Positions 49,640 to 58,211 of a DNA stretch of 64,000 nt are shown piece by piece. This DNA is from Salinibacterium sp. ZJ450 (lineage in GTDB: Bacteria > Actinomycetota > Actinomycetes > Actinomycetales > Microbacteriaceae): contig NZ_CP061771.1 in the NCBI RefSeq assembly GCF_011751885.2, positions 1,860,001 through 1,924,000 on the forward strand, in the 5' to 3' direction. Under the pieces are notes generated by a model. The model was not told the origin of the DNA. It searched no databases and saw only the letters and a list, made by a program, of their open reading frames with translations. The position numbers and the translations under genes are program-made. Numbering within the stretch: position 1 is the first letter of the stretch; the number at the start of each line of letters is the position of its first letter.

Positions 49640-50940
49640 GAGTCGGCACTGTCGCCATTGGCGGCAGACGCGACATCCGTGACCGGATCGGTCACTGGTT
49701 CCCCACGATACAGGCTCTCAAAGGTGAGCAGCGTGCGCTGGATGTCGTGTGCCGCCACGATCCGCAGGCTCTCCCGTTTCAGCCGTTCGAGTTCTTCCGG
49801 CGACGCGGTGAGCACGTCGGTGAGCCGCGCCGCGAACTGGTCGACGTCGGCCGGGTCGAACAGGTATCCGTTCTGGCCGTCGTGCACGAGGTGGGGCAGC
49901 GCCATGGCGTGGGCAGCGACCACTGGCAGGCCTGACGCCATCGCTTCCATGGTGGCGATGCTCTGCAGTTCTGCGGTAGACGGCATGGCAAACAGGGTGG
50001 CCCTGTGCAGCTGCAGTTTCAGGTACTCCTCCGGCACATGGCCGGCGAAGTGCACGTTGGAGCGGATGCCGAGCTCGTGCGCGAGCGCCTCGAGGTTGCT
50101 GCGCTGGTCGCCGTCACCGATGATCTCAACCTTGACGTCGAGCGCCGGATCGAGGCGGGCCACCGCGCGCAGCAGCCAGTCGATGTTCTTCTCCACCTCG
50201 ATGCGACCGATGAAGAGCACCACGTTCTCGCCGCGTGGGTCGAAGTTCGGGCTGTAGTTGGCCATCTCGATGCCGCACGACACCGCGTGCACGCCGGTGA
50301 TGCCGGTCATTTCTTCGAAGAACTCCGCGGCCCGCCGGGTGGGGGTGGTGATCGATTCCGCGCGGAGGAAGGTGTTAGTGAGCGCCTTCATGAACACCCG
50401 CAGCATTCTCGGCTGCACGGCCTTCGGGATCAGCGTGAACTGCATCATGTTGTCCGGCATGGTGTGATTCGTCGCGACGACGCGGATGCCGCGGTTGTTC
50501 GCCTCGATCGCAAGTCCCCTGCCGACTACGAAGTGGGACTGGAAGTGCACGACGTCTGGCCTCACCTGGTCGAGCACGCGAGCGCTGTTCTCCCTGACCC
50601 GCCAGGGCAGGGCGAAACGGAGCCACGGATGCGGGTACCAGCGCCAACTGTGCAGGCGGTGCATGATGATGGGCTCGCCCTCATGCATCTCTGTCCAGGT
50701 GCCGTGCTTGCGGCGGGCCGCCGGCGCCATGACATGCACCTCGTGCCCGCGCTGCACCAGGCCTGCCGCGAGCCGCTCGGCGAACTTCGCCGCACCGTTG
50801 ACATCCGGAGCGAAGGTGTCGGCGCCGATCAGGATGCGCATCGGGTTCTCGGACCTGCCGCGGGTCGCCGGCGCGGGATCGGCGCCGGTCTGGGCCGCTG
50901 CAGCCGAAGCTTCGGGTGTTGCGTGCGTATGGTCAGGCAA
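49630..50940 (-). CDS. GT4-type glycosyltransferase (PimB/MgtA-like)
   Basis: Up to 436 residues; TTG 50940 is the furthest start, but ATG 50841 (MRILIGADTFAPDVNGAAKF) fits the family better. GT-B fold signatures: DVNGAAKFAERLAAGL with the acceptor-side Gly loop, HFQSHFVVGRGLAIEA, VLFIGRIEVEKNIDWLLRAV, and the nucleotide-sugar site MPSTAELQSIATMEAMASGL. In actinobacteria relatives transfer mannose or other sugars to phosphatidylinositol or diacylglycerol. The TAG stop is formed by bases 8-10 of the following tRNA gene. Confidence 0.88.
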   Translation of the reverse strand: MPDHTHATPEASAAAAQTGADPAPATRGRSENPMRILIGADTFAPDVNGAAKFAERLAAGLVQRGHEVHVMAPAARRKHGTWTEMHEGEPIIMHRLHSWRWYPHPWLRFALPWRVRENSARVLDQVRPDVVHFQSHFVVGRGLAIEANNRGIRVVATNHTMPDNMMQFTLIPKAVQPRMLRVFMKALTNTFLRAESITTPTRRAAEFFEEMTGITGVHAVSCGIEMANYSPNFDPRGENVVLFIGRIEVEKNIDWLLRAVARLDPALDVKVEIIGDGDQRSNLEALAHELGIRSNVHFAGHVPEEYLKLQLHRATLFAMPSTAELQSIATMEAMASGLPVVAAHAMALPHLVHDGQNGYLFDPADVDQFAARLTDVLTASPEELERLKRESLRIVAAHDIQRTLLTFESLYRGEPVTDPVTDVASAANGDSADSGR

Positions 50941-50996
50941 GATGATGAATAGTCCTATTCGCGGGCAGTCAGGAGAAAACTATCCTCCAAACTACC

Positions 50997-51902
50997 TCAG
51001 CGGTGTGTTTGAGGGTGGTGTTTCGCGAGAGTGAATACGCCGGCGATCGCCACGGCGCCAGCGAGGACGAACCCGATCACTGCCCAGAGCGGCGCCTGAG
51101 ACGCCTCCCCGAGCACGACCACGGCGATGACCACCGCGACCATCGGATCGACGACCGTGAGTCCGGCTATCACCAGTTCCGGTGCGCCCACTGAGTACGC
51201 GGTCTGCACGAAATAACCGCCGAGCGCGGTAGCGCCGAGCAGCACTACCACCGCGAAGAAGGTGAGCCAGTCGAAGTCACCAGTGATGATGCGGGTCAGC
51301 ACCGACTTGGCGAGTGTGGCGACGAACCCGTAGAGCACGCCGGCACCGATGATGTAGAAGATGGCCCGCATGTGCTGCCGCAGGAAGGCGAATGCGATCG
51401 CATAGGCGACAACGACCGCGCCCAGGATGATGAGAATGATCGTCAACTGTTGAGTGCCGATGCGATGCTCGGTTGCGGTGACAGCGGCGATGGAGACGAA
51501 CACGGCGACACCGCCGACACACATCACGATCGCCCCGATTGAGCGCCCGTCCAGCCTCACCGCGGTCACCCTCGCGTTGAGGATCGAGGTGATCACCAGC
51601 GCCACCACACCGATTGGCTGCACCACGATCAAGGGCGCGAATGCGAGGGCGATGAGCTGCATCACGATCGCGAGCCCGAGCATCACGGTGCCGATCACCC
51701 AGGACGGCCGCGCGAGCAGAGCCTGCAACTGACGCACGCTGAGACCCTGCTTGGCGCCGTTGCCGTGGCTGATCTCGACCTTGCTCACGCCACGATGTTG
51801 GAACTGGGCGCCGAGCGCCAGGAACACCCCACCCAGGAACGCAATGAGAATTCCCAACGGTAGACGCAGATCTGATGCTACGTCCACCGCCCCAATGATC
51901 AC
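50997..51902 (-). CDS. DMT-superfamily transporter
   Basis: 301 residues, nine to ten hydrophobic segments in two halves typical of EamA/DMT proteins (PSWVIGTVMLGLAIVMQLIA, PLIVVQPIGVVALVITSILN, VDPMVAVVIAVVVLGE). This gene type commonly stands next to def in Microbacteriaceae. It is divergent from def. Substrate unknown. Confidence 0.85.
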   Translation of the reverse strand: MIIGAVDVASDLRLPLGILIAFLGGVFLALGAQFQHRGVSKVEISHGNGAKQGLSVRQLQALLARPSWVIGTVMLGLAIVMQLIALAFAPLIVVQPIGVVALVITSILNARVTAVRLDGRSIGAIVMCVGGVAVFVSIAAVTATEHRIGTQQLTIILIILGAVVVAYAIAFAFLRQHMRAIFYIIGAGVLYGFVATLAKSVLTRIITGDFDWLTFFAVVVLLGATALGGYFVQTAYSVGAPELVIAGLTVVDPMVAVVIAVVVLGEASQAPLWAVIGFVLAGAVAIAGVFTLAKHHPQTHR

Positions 51903-52003
51903 CCGACGAATCTACCCGTTCCCTCGCGAAACCTCGCCGATCCGGAGGGGTTTCGCGGATGTTCGTCTTCGGACAGCACGCGCGCCCCCGATATTCTTGC
52001 GGG

Positions 52004-52570
52004 ATGTCTGTTCTTCCCATCGTGATCACCGGTGACCCCGTCCTGCACACTCCGGCGTCGCCGGTATCGAACTTTGATGCCGATCTCGCGACCCTCGTCG
52101 CCGACATGTACGACACGATGGAGGCAGCCCCCGGGGTGGGGCTCGCTGCGCCGCAAGTCGGGGTGGCGCTGCGCGTCTTCGTGTACGACTGGACCGATGA
52201 CGATGACGTGCACTGGCGTGGTGAGGCGATCAACCCAGAACTCTGGCAGAGCCCGCTCACCCTCGGCGAGGCCGACGAGGACGTCGAGTCTGAGGGCTGT
52301 CTGTCGATTCCCGGCGAACGGTTTCCGCTGCGGCGCGCCGACCGCGTCCTTCTGCGCGCCCTGAACCTGCGCCAGGAGCCGTTCGAACTGGTCGCGGGAG
52401 GCTGGTTCGCCCGCATCCTGCAGCACGAGTATGACCACCTGGACGGCGTGCTGTATGCAGACCGGCTGGAGCACCGGTATGCGAAGCCGATGGCGAAGGT
52501 CATCCGCAAGAGCAGCTGGGGCATGCCTGGACAGAGCTGGATGCCCGGTGTCGACAACCTGGACAGCTGA
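52004..52570 (+). CDS. def: Peptide deformylase
   Basis: 188 residues from ATG 52004. All three motifs are intact: GVGLAAPQVG, EGCLSIPG (metal Cys) and QHEYDHLDG (two metal His and catalytic Glu). It removes the formyl group from N-terminal Met of new proteins. Normal length. The ATG is preceded by TATTCT and TGCGGG-type sequence; possibly leaderless. Confidence 0.96.
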   Translation: MSVLPIVITGDPVLHTPASPVSNFDADLATLVADMYDTMEAAPGVGLAAPQVGVALRVFVYDWTDDDDVHWRGEAINPELWQSPLTLGEADEDVESEGCLSIPGERFPLRRADRVLLRALNLRQEPFELVAGGWFARILQHEYDHLDGVLYADRLEHRYAKPMAKVIRKSSWGMPGQSWMPGVDNLDS

Positions 52571-52597
52571 GCCTTGGACAGCTGACCCGACCGTTGC

Positions 52598-52903
52598 CTA
52601 GGTGAATGCGCGGATAAGGGCAGCGGTCAGCGCGGCGGCGGCCACCACCACGATGAACGGCGCTCGCACCACCAGCAGCCCGGCCGCGACGATCAGCGCC
52701 GGGACTCTGGCGTCCACCACGATCGAGTTGCCCGCTGCCAGCGTCTGGCTCACCACGAGAGCCGCGAGCAGCGCGACGGTGAGCAGGTTCGCGACCCGTG
52801 ACGGCGTCGGCTTCTCGAGCGCCGCAGCCGGCACCAGATAGCCGGATACCTTCAGCGCCAGCACGACGATCGAGGCGAGCAGGATGAACTGCCAGATGGT
52901 CAC
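52598..52903 (-). CDS. azlD: AzlD-family branched-chain amino acid exporter subunit
   Basis: 101 residues from GTG 52903, overlapping the azlC stop by four bases. Four hydrophobic segments and the AzlD pattern (ALKVSGYLVPAAAL, RVANLLTVALLAALVVSQTL, DARVPALIVAAGLLVVRAPF). It works with AzlC to export branched-chain amino acids or analogues. Confidence 0.87.
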   Translation of the reverse strand: MTIWQFILLASIVVLALKVSGYLVPAAALEKPTPSRVANLLTVALLAALVVSQTLAAGNSIVVDARVPALIVAAGLLVVRAPFIVVVAAAALTAALIRAFT

Positions 52904-53598
52904 TCGGCCTTCCTCCCCCACCAGTTGGTGATGCCGACGACGACGGCGACGACGGCGGCCATCAGCACCGGGACTCCGGTGGGCAGCGCGGGCGTCAGCA
53001 CGGCGCACACCACCGCCGCGGCGATGGCCACGATGACCGGCTGCGCGGTAGACAGGCGCGGCCACAGCAGGCCCAGGAACGCCGCCGCCGCGGCCGCGTC
53101 GAGACCGAACCGGGTGACATCCCCGATGGCGTCGCCGATCAGCGCGCCGACCAGGGTGGTCAAATTCCAGCCGAGGAATATGAGGATGCCGGTGACCCAG
53201 AAGCCGACCCGCTGGGCGCGGGGCCGGTCCTGCGCGGTGGAGACGGCCATGCTCTCGTCGATGGTGACGTGCGCCGCCAGGCCCTTCCGCCACCAACGGC
53301 CGTCGATCACCGGGGCGAGCCGCATCGCGTAGATGCCGTTCCGGGCGCCGAGCAGGGCGGCGCTGGCCACCGCGGCCGGCCCTGCCGCGGCCCCGCCGGC
53401 CGCGATCACCCCGATGAAGGCGAACTGCGAGCCGCCCGAGAACATCAGCAGGCTGAGCACGCAGGTTTGCCAGATGTCCAGCCCAGCCGCGACCGACAGC
53501 GCCCCGAATGACACCCCGTACGCCGAGACGGCGACGGCGACCGCGACGCCCTCCTTGACCGCGACGGAGTCCCCCTCCTCACGTACCAGAGGCTTCAC
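52900..53598 (-). CDS. azlC: AzlC-family branched-chain amino acid exporter subunit
   Basis: 232 residues from GTG 53598; its G is the last base of the histidine-kinase TAG. About seven membrane segments and the AzlC signatures SAYGVSFGALSVAAGLDIWQ, SLLMFSGGSQFAFIGVIAAG and LGARNGIYAMRLAP. Large subunit of the AzlCD exporter; tightly coupled to the kinase gene upstream and azlD downstream. Confidence 0.92.
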   Translation of the reverse strand: MKPLVREEGDSVAVKEGVAVAVAVSAYGVSFGALSVAAGLDIWQTCVLSLLMFSGGSQFAFIGVIAAGGAAAGPAAVASAALLGARNGIYAMRLAPVIDGRWWRKGLAAHVTIDESMAVSTAQDRPRAQRVGFWVTGILIFLGWNLTTLVGALIGDAIGDVTRFGLDAAAAAAFLGLLWPRLSTAQPVIVAIAAAVVCAVLTPALPTGVPVLMAAVVAVVVGITNWWGRKAE

Positions 53599-54509
53599 TA
53601 CCGGGCGAGGTTCACGTCGTGCACCCCGTTGTGGTACTTGAGGTGGGGGAAGACCACGGACACCGAGAAACCGACCCCGGGCACCGGAGTGGCGGTGAAG
53701 ACACCGCCGAACAGTGCAGCGCGCTCGCGCATCTCGGTGATCCCGACGCCTTCGATCGCGCCAGTGAGGGCGTTCAGGTCGTCTTCGATGCTGTACCGAT
53801 GCTGGTTCGCGGTGTCGTTCGGGTCCATGCCGCGACGCTTCAGCGCGGCACGCGAGCCGTCATCATCGACCTTCAGCTGGAGCCCGTCGGCGGTCCAGGT
53901 GAACAGGACCCTGACCTCGGTACCCTCGCCACCGTACTTCAGCGAGTTCGACAGGGCTTCCTGCAGGATTCGGTACACGGCGAGTTCCGCGCCAGGCGCC
54001 AACCGGTAGCGCTCCCCCACCTCCTCGAAGGCGACGATCAACCCGGCATCGCGCATCACCTTGAACAGGTCACGCGCCGATTTGAGGCGGGGCTGGGGCG
54101 CGGCATCCGCTTCTCCCTCGCGCACCACGGTCATCACCCGGCGCAAATCGCCGAGGGTCGTGCGGGCGAGGTCGGCGATCTGCCCGGCGCTGCGGGCGGC
54201 GACAGCTGGGTCGGCAGCGGCGGCGTATCTGGCGCCCTCGGCGGTGGAGATGATGCCGGCAACCGACAGCACGGCCACCTCGTGCATCTCGCGGATGATC
54301 CGCAGCCTGCCGGTTTGCTCGGCGAGCGACAGCTCCAGATTGATGCGGTCACGTTGCGCGGAGACCCGATCGAAGGCCTGCCGTTTGCGGGCGGAGCGGG
54401 CGCGCAGCCAGGCGATCAACAGCGCCACGGCCAGCACCAGCAGAACGCCGGCGGCGGCGGCCAGCACCATCACGAGCAGCGTCGCGTGCTCGTCGATCCA
54501 CCTGGCCAT
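53598..54509 (-). CDS. Sensor histidine kinase (NarL/HisKA_3-like)
   Basis: 303 residues. One N-terminal membrane segment (LLVMVLAAAAGVLLVLAVALLIAWL), a dimerisation helix with the phospho-acceptor His in RIIREMHEVAVLSVAGI, and a HATPase domain (AVYRILQEALSNSLKYGGEG as the N box, VDDDG as the G1 box, GVGITEMRERAALFGG). No extracellular sensor of any size. It is the first gene of an operon with azlC and azlD; no response regulator gene is next to it. Confidence 0.87.
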   Translation of the reverse strand: MARWIDEHATLLVMVLAAAAGVLLVLAVALLIAWLRARSARKRQAFDRVSAQRDRINLELSLAEQTGRLRIIREMHEVAVLSVAGIISTAEGARYAAAADPAVAARSAGQIADLARTTLGDLRRVMTVVREGEADAAPQPRLKSARDLFKVMRDAGLIVAFEEVGERYRLAPGAELAVYRILQEALSNSLKYGGEGTEVRVLFTWTADGLQLKVDDDGSRAALKRRGMDPNDTANQHRYSIEDDLNALTGAIEGVGITEMRERAALFGGVFTATPVPGVGFSVSVVFPHLKYHNGVHDVNLAR

Positions 54510-54530
54510 GCGCTGCTCCTTGAACGGGGC

Positions 54531-54565
54531 CTAAAAAGGCCCAGGGGGTGGAGCCCCTGGGCCTT
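54531..54565 (-). terminator. Intrinsic terminator after tRNA-Asn
   Basis: Minus strand: AAGGCCCAGGGG pairs with CCCC-TGGGGCC-type arm (one bulge), followed by TTTTTAGG. A well-formed rho-independent terminator that ends the tRNA transcript just before the kinase gene. Confidence 0.85.
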
Positions 54566-54641
54566 GGCTCCCCGAGTTGGACTCGAACCAACAACCTGCC
54601 GGTTAACAGCCGGCTGCTCTGCCAATTGAGCTATCGAGGAT
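54566..54641 (-). tRNA. tRNA-Asn (GUU)
   Basis: On the minus strand: acceptor TCCTCGA with TCGGGGA, D-arm AGCTCAATTGGCAGAGC, anticodon loop CTGTTAA (GUU), T-arm with GGTTCGAGTCC, G73 and an encoded CCA (54566-54568). Complete cloverleaf. Confidence 0.97.
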
Positions 54642-54712
54642 CACTGGAACAGCTTGATTACTTTAGCAAAGATTTTGCGCCGCCAAGTCCAGCGACATCC
54701 CGCACGGCATGT

Positions 54713-55720
54713 TCAGTACCCCGCGCGAGGGTCGACGATCCCTCGAAACCGGCCGTCACCGAGGAACGCGCGCACGTTGTGGCGCACCCGTTCCGCGAGC
54801 AACGGGCGCGTCATCTCGGGCGTGTCGGCGGAGTGCATGGTCACCACGCTGTTCGGCGCATTCCAGAGCGGATGCCCCGCCGGCAGCGGTTCCGGATCGG
54901 TCACGTCCAGCCCGGCACCGGCGATCACGCCACGCTCGAGGGCGTCCACAAGCGCGTCGGTATCGACGATGCCGCCCCTGGCGATGTTCACGAGCACCGC
55001 GCGGGGCCGCATCAATGCCAGTTGCCGTCGGCCAATCAGGTGAGCGGATGTCGCGGACAACGCCGCCGCAACCACGAGCACATCGGCGTGCGGCAGGACG
55101 CTGTTGAGCTCATCGACGGTGACGGTGCGAGCGGCGCCGTCGATCGGGGTCGCCGACCGGCGCACCACGGTGATCGTCGTCTGGAACGGCGCGAGCAACC
55201 GGATCAGCTCGCGGGCGATGCCGCCGGCTCCGATGATCACCACGTGGCGGCCGTACAACGACGTGCCGCGGGACTCCTGTTCCCACGCGGACGCCCTGGC
55301 CTTCGCCGGGATGAACCGCAGCGTGGACAGCGTCAGGGCGAGGGCCTGCTCGGCGACCGGTTCGGAGTACGTGCCCTTGCCGCTGGTGATCAGCGGCAGC
55401 GTCGACTCAGTGTGCTGCAGCAGGTCAGCGAACGCGTCCACCCCCGCCCACGGCAGCTGCACCCACTCCAGTCGGGGATGTTCGGCCAGAACGGCGCGCA
55501 GCGCGCCGCTGCCATCCGGGGACAGCCAGATCAGCCCGCGGGTGTCGGCATCAAGCGGAGCGACCGTGGCCCCGGCGGCGCGGGCGGCGTTCACGAAGAA
55601 CGGCTCCGGTTCGGGCAGGACAGCGATCGGGCCAGGGGTGGGGCGAGCGGTCAGCCGTGGCGCGGCATCCGATCCGTCCAGATCACGGTGCTCCCCCGAC
55701 TGCCGGGCCGCCGCTGTCAT
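54713..55720 (-). CDS. D-isomer-specific 2-hydroxyacid dehydrogenase family protein
   Basis: 335 residues. Rossmann-type NAD site HVVIIGAGGIARELIRLLAP, followed by the catalytic-region blocks VNIARGGIVDTDALVDALER (Arg), DVTDPEPLPAGHPLW (Glu) and VVTMHSADTPEM (His). The substrate domain opens IAVLPEPEPFFVNAARAAGA. It should reduce 2-keto acids or oxidise D-2-hydroxy acids; the exact substrate is not predictable. Its start overlaps the end of the upstream ABC ATPase gene by four bases. Confidence 0.88.
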   Translation of the reverse strand: MTAAARQSGEHRDLDGSDAAPRLTARPTPGPIAVLPEPEPFFVNAARAAGATVAPLDADTRGLIWLSPDGSGALRAVLAEHPRLEWVQLPWAGVDAFADLLQHTESTLPLITSGKGTYSEPVAEQALALTLSTLRFIPAKARASAWEQESRGTSLYGRHVVIIGAGGIARELIRLLAPFQTTITVVRRSATPIDGAARTVTVDELNSVLPHADVLVVAAALSATSAHLIGRRQLALMRPRAVLVNIARGGIVDTDALVDALERGVIAGAGLDVTDPEPLPAGHPLWNAPNSVVTMHSADTPEMTRPLLAERVRHNVRAFLGDGRFRGIVDPRAGY

Positions 55721-56517
55721 TTGTATCCCAGGGTGCGGGCGAGGGACTCGACGTACGGGTGGTGCGGGTTGCGCAGCACCTGCTCGATACCGCCGAAGCC
55801 GACGATGACTCCGCCCTGCATCACCGCCACCTTGTCGGTCATGCGGCGGAGCTCACGCACGTCGTGGCCCACCACGACGGCGGAGAACTCGCGGTCCTGC
55901 TGCAGGTCACGGATCACGTCGAAGATGGGCCCGCGCACCATCACGTCGACACCCATGGTCGGGTCATCGGCGACCAGCAACTCCGGTTCGAGGATGAGCG
56001 CCTTGGCGAGCGCGACCCGCTGGCGCTGGCCCCGGCTCAGCTCGTGCGGGAACTTGCCCATCACGCCGAGAGGCAGCCGCACCGCGTCGATCAGGGTGGC
56101 AACGGCGGTGCCGGCCTCCAGCCGGTCGAACTTCTGATCGCGAGAGTAGATCGGTTCGGCCACGTTCTCGCCGACGGTGAGGTGCGGGGTCAAGCCGGAG
56201 CCGGCATCCTGCGGCAGGAAGCCCACGGCCATCGCCAGCCACTCCCGCTTGCGACGGCGAAGCGACCGCATGGGCACCCCGAGCACGGTGAGATCTCCCC
56301 CGACGATCTCGGGCAGGCCCGCCTCGCCGGCCTTGACCTGTCCAGCCAGGGCGCGCAACAGCGTCGATTTGCCGGCACCGGCCTCGCCGACGACCGCGAG
56401 GATCTCCCCCCGCCGTACGCCAAAACTCACGCCGTTGACGGCGAGCATCCGCTCGCCGGGGTACTGCATCGACAGATCGCTTGCCGCAACCGCCATGTCA
56501 CTGTGTCGCGGTGTCAC
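55717..56517 (-). CDS. ABC transporter ATP-binding protein
   Basis: 266 residues (ATG 56517 or ATG 56496). Walker A GEAGAGKST, signature LSRGQRQRVALAKAL, Walker B LLVADDP and H-loop VVVGHDVREL. The residue after the Walker B Asp is Asp instead of the usual catalytic Glu, which would slow ATP hydrolysis. It resembles the second half of dipeptide-type ATPases and lies next to the double ATPase gene, so it may serve the same or a related transporter. Confidence 0.85.
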   Translation of the reverse strand: MTPRHSDMAVAASDLSMQYPGERMLAVNGVSFGVRRGEILAVVGEAGAGKSTLLRALAGQVKAGEAGLPEIVGGDLTVLGVPMRSLRRRKREWLAMAVGFLPQDAGSGLTPHLTVGENVAEPIYSRDQKFDRLEAGTAVATLIDAVRLPLGVMGKFPHELSRGQRQRVALAKALILEPELLVADDPTMGVDVMVRGPIFDVIRDLQQDREFSAVVVGHDVRELRRMTDKVAVMQGGVIVGFGGIEQVLRNPHHPYVESLARTLGYK

Positions 56518-56543
56518 TGGGGGCCCTTCCGTGCCGTGTCAGA

Positions 56544-58211
56544 CTAGCCCAACAACGCCGCGCGTTCTCGGCGACGCACCTCCTGTGCCACCGGATCGGG
56601 TACCGGAAGGGATGCGAGCAACCGCTTCGTGTAGTCGTCGCGAGGCGCACCGAGCACTTGGTCGCCTGGCCCTTCCTCGACCAGTTTGCCGTGGTACAGC
56701 ACCGCAATGCGGTCAGCCAGCATGTCGACCACGGCCAGGTCGTGGCTGATGAACAGGCAGGCGAATCCCAGGTCTTTCTGCAGGTCGGCGAACAGTTCGA
56801 GCACTGTGGCCTGCACCGAGACGTCGAGTGCGCTTGTCGGTTCGTCGGCGATCAGCAGGCTCGGGTTGAGGGCGAGGGAACGGGCGAGGCTCGCGCGTTG
56901 CCGCTGGCCGCCGCTCAGTTCGTGCGGGAAACGGTCGCCGAACGCCAACGGTAGGCGCACCGCATCGAGCAACTCGTCAACGCGCGCACGCGCGGCCTTT
57001 GCGTTGGCCGCGACGTGATGCACGATCAGGGGCTCGGCCACCGCGTCGGCGATAGTGAGCAACGGGTTGAAACTGGTGGCCGGGTCTTGGAACACGAATC
57101 CGATCTGCCGGCGGACCGCGCGAAAGTCGCGCTCCTTGACCCCGCGCATTTCGTGGCCTAGTACCTGCAACGACCCGCCGGTCACTCGAGTCAGGCCGGC
57201 TATGGCCCGGCCGATGGTCGTCTTTCCCGAGCCGCTCTCTCCGACGAGGCCCAGCACTTCGCCCGGGCGAATATCGAAGCTGACTCTGTCGACGGCCCGG
57301 AAGCCAGGGCGGCCGAGCCTGCCCGGGTATACGATTTCGAGTTGTTTTGCCACGACGACGGGTTCAGCCGTTGGCGTCGGAAGGCGCGGCGCGGTTCGGG
57401 AACCGATCCGGGGCACAGCGGCCAGAAGCTTCCTGGTGTAGTCGTTCTGCGGGTTGGCGAACAGCTCGCGCACCGGTGCCTGTTCAACGACCTCACCCAG
57501 GTACATGACCGCAACACGGTCTGCGAGATCCGCGACGACCCCCATATTGTGCGTGATCAGCACAATCGAGGTTCCGAACTCGTCGCGCAATGACCGCAGC
57601 AGATCGAGGATTTCCGCCTGAACCGTCACGTCGAGTGCGGTCGTCGGCTCGTCGGCGACGATCACCTTCGGCCCGAGCACCAGCGCCTGGGCAATGACCA
57701 CGCGCTGCTTCTGCCCGCCGGAGAACTGGTGTGGGTAATAGTCGACGCGCTTTTCTGGCTCGGGGATGCCGACCTTGCGCAGCATCTCGATCGCCTTGAG
57801 CCTCGCGTCGGCCTTGGTGAACTCGCCGTGGGCGCGCAGGCCCTCCGCGATCTGCCAGCCGGCCGTGAAGACGGGGTTCAGCGCGGTCGACGGCTCCTGA
57901 AAAACCATGGCCGCATCCCGGCCGCGCATCTGGCGCAGTTCCGCGGCGTCGACGGTCAGGATGTCTTCTCCGGCCAGAATCACCGCACCCGACACGGTCG
58001 CCGTGTCGGGCAACAGTTTCAGGATCGACTTGGCGGTGACGGTCTTGCCGCTGCCAGACTCCCCCACGATCGCGAGCACCTCGCCCGGGTTGACGATAAG
58101 GGACACACCGGCGACGGCCGTGACCGACGCGGCATCGGTGGAGAAGTCCACCCGCAGGTCCTGGATGTCGACGACCGGAGACGGGTCACGGGTGGGGTTC
58201 GGCAAGCTCAT
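56544..58211 (-). CDS. Dipeptide/oligopeptide-type ABC transporter, fused double ATPase
   Basis: 555 residues from ATG 58211, overlapping the permease stop by four bases. Two complete ATPase domains: Walker A GESGSGKTVTAKS and GESGSGKTTIGRA; signatures FSGGQKQRV and LSGGQRQRA; Walker B VIVADEPTTALDV and LLIADEPTSALDV. Each is followed by a C-terminal oligopeptide-transporter extension. It powers import of peptides or other solutes with the permeases at 58208 and 59184. Confidence 0.94.
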   Translation of the reverse strand: MSLPNPTRDPSPVVDIQDLRVDFSTDAASVTAVAGVSLIVNPGEVLAIVGESGSGKTVTAKSILKLLPDTATVSGAVILAGEDILTVDAAELRQMRGRDAAMVFQEPSTALNPVFTAGWQIAEGLRAHGEFTKADARLKAIEMLRKVGIPEPEKRVDYYPHQFSGGQKQRVVIAQALVLGPKVIVADEPTTALDVTVQAEILDLLRSLRDEFGTSIVLITHNMGVVADLADRVAVMYLGEVVEQAPVRELFANPQNDYTRKLLAAVPRIGSRTAPRLPTPTAEPVVVAKQLEIVYPGRLGRPGFRAVDRVSFDIRPGEVLGLVGESGSGKTTIGRAIAGLTRVTGGSLQVLGHEMRGVKERDFRAVRRQIGFVFQDPATSFNPLLTIADAVAEPLIVHHVAANAKAARARVDELLDAVRLPLAFGDRFPHELSGGQRQRASLARSLALNPSLLIADEPTSALDVSVQATVLELFADLQKDLGFACLFISHDLAVVDMLADRIAVLYHGKLVEEGPGDQVLGAPRDDYTKRLLASLPVPDPVAQEVRRRERAALLG

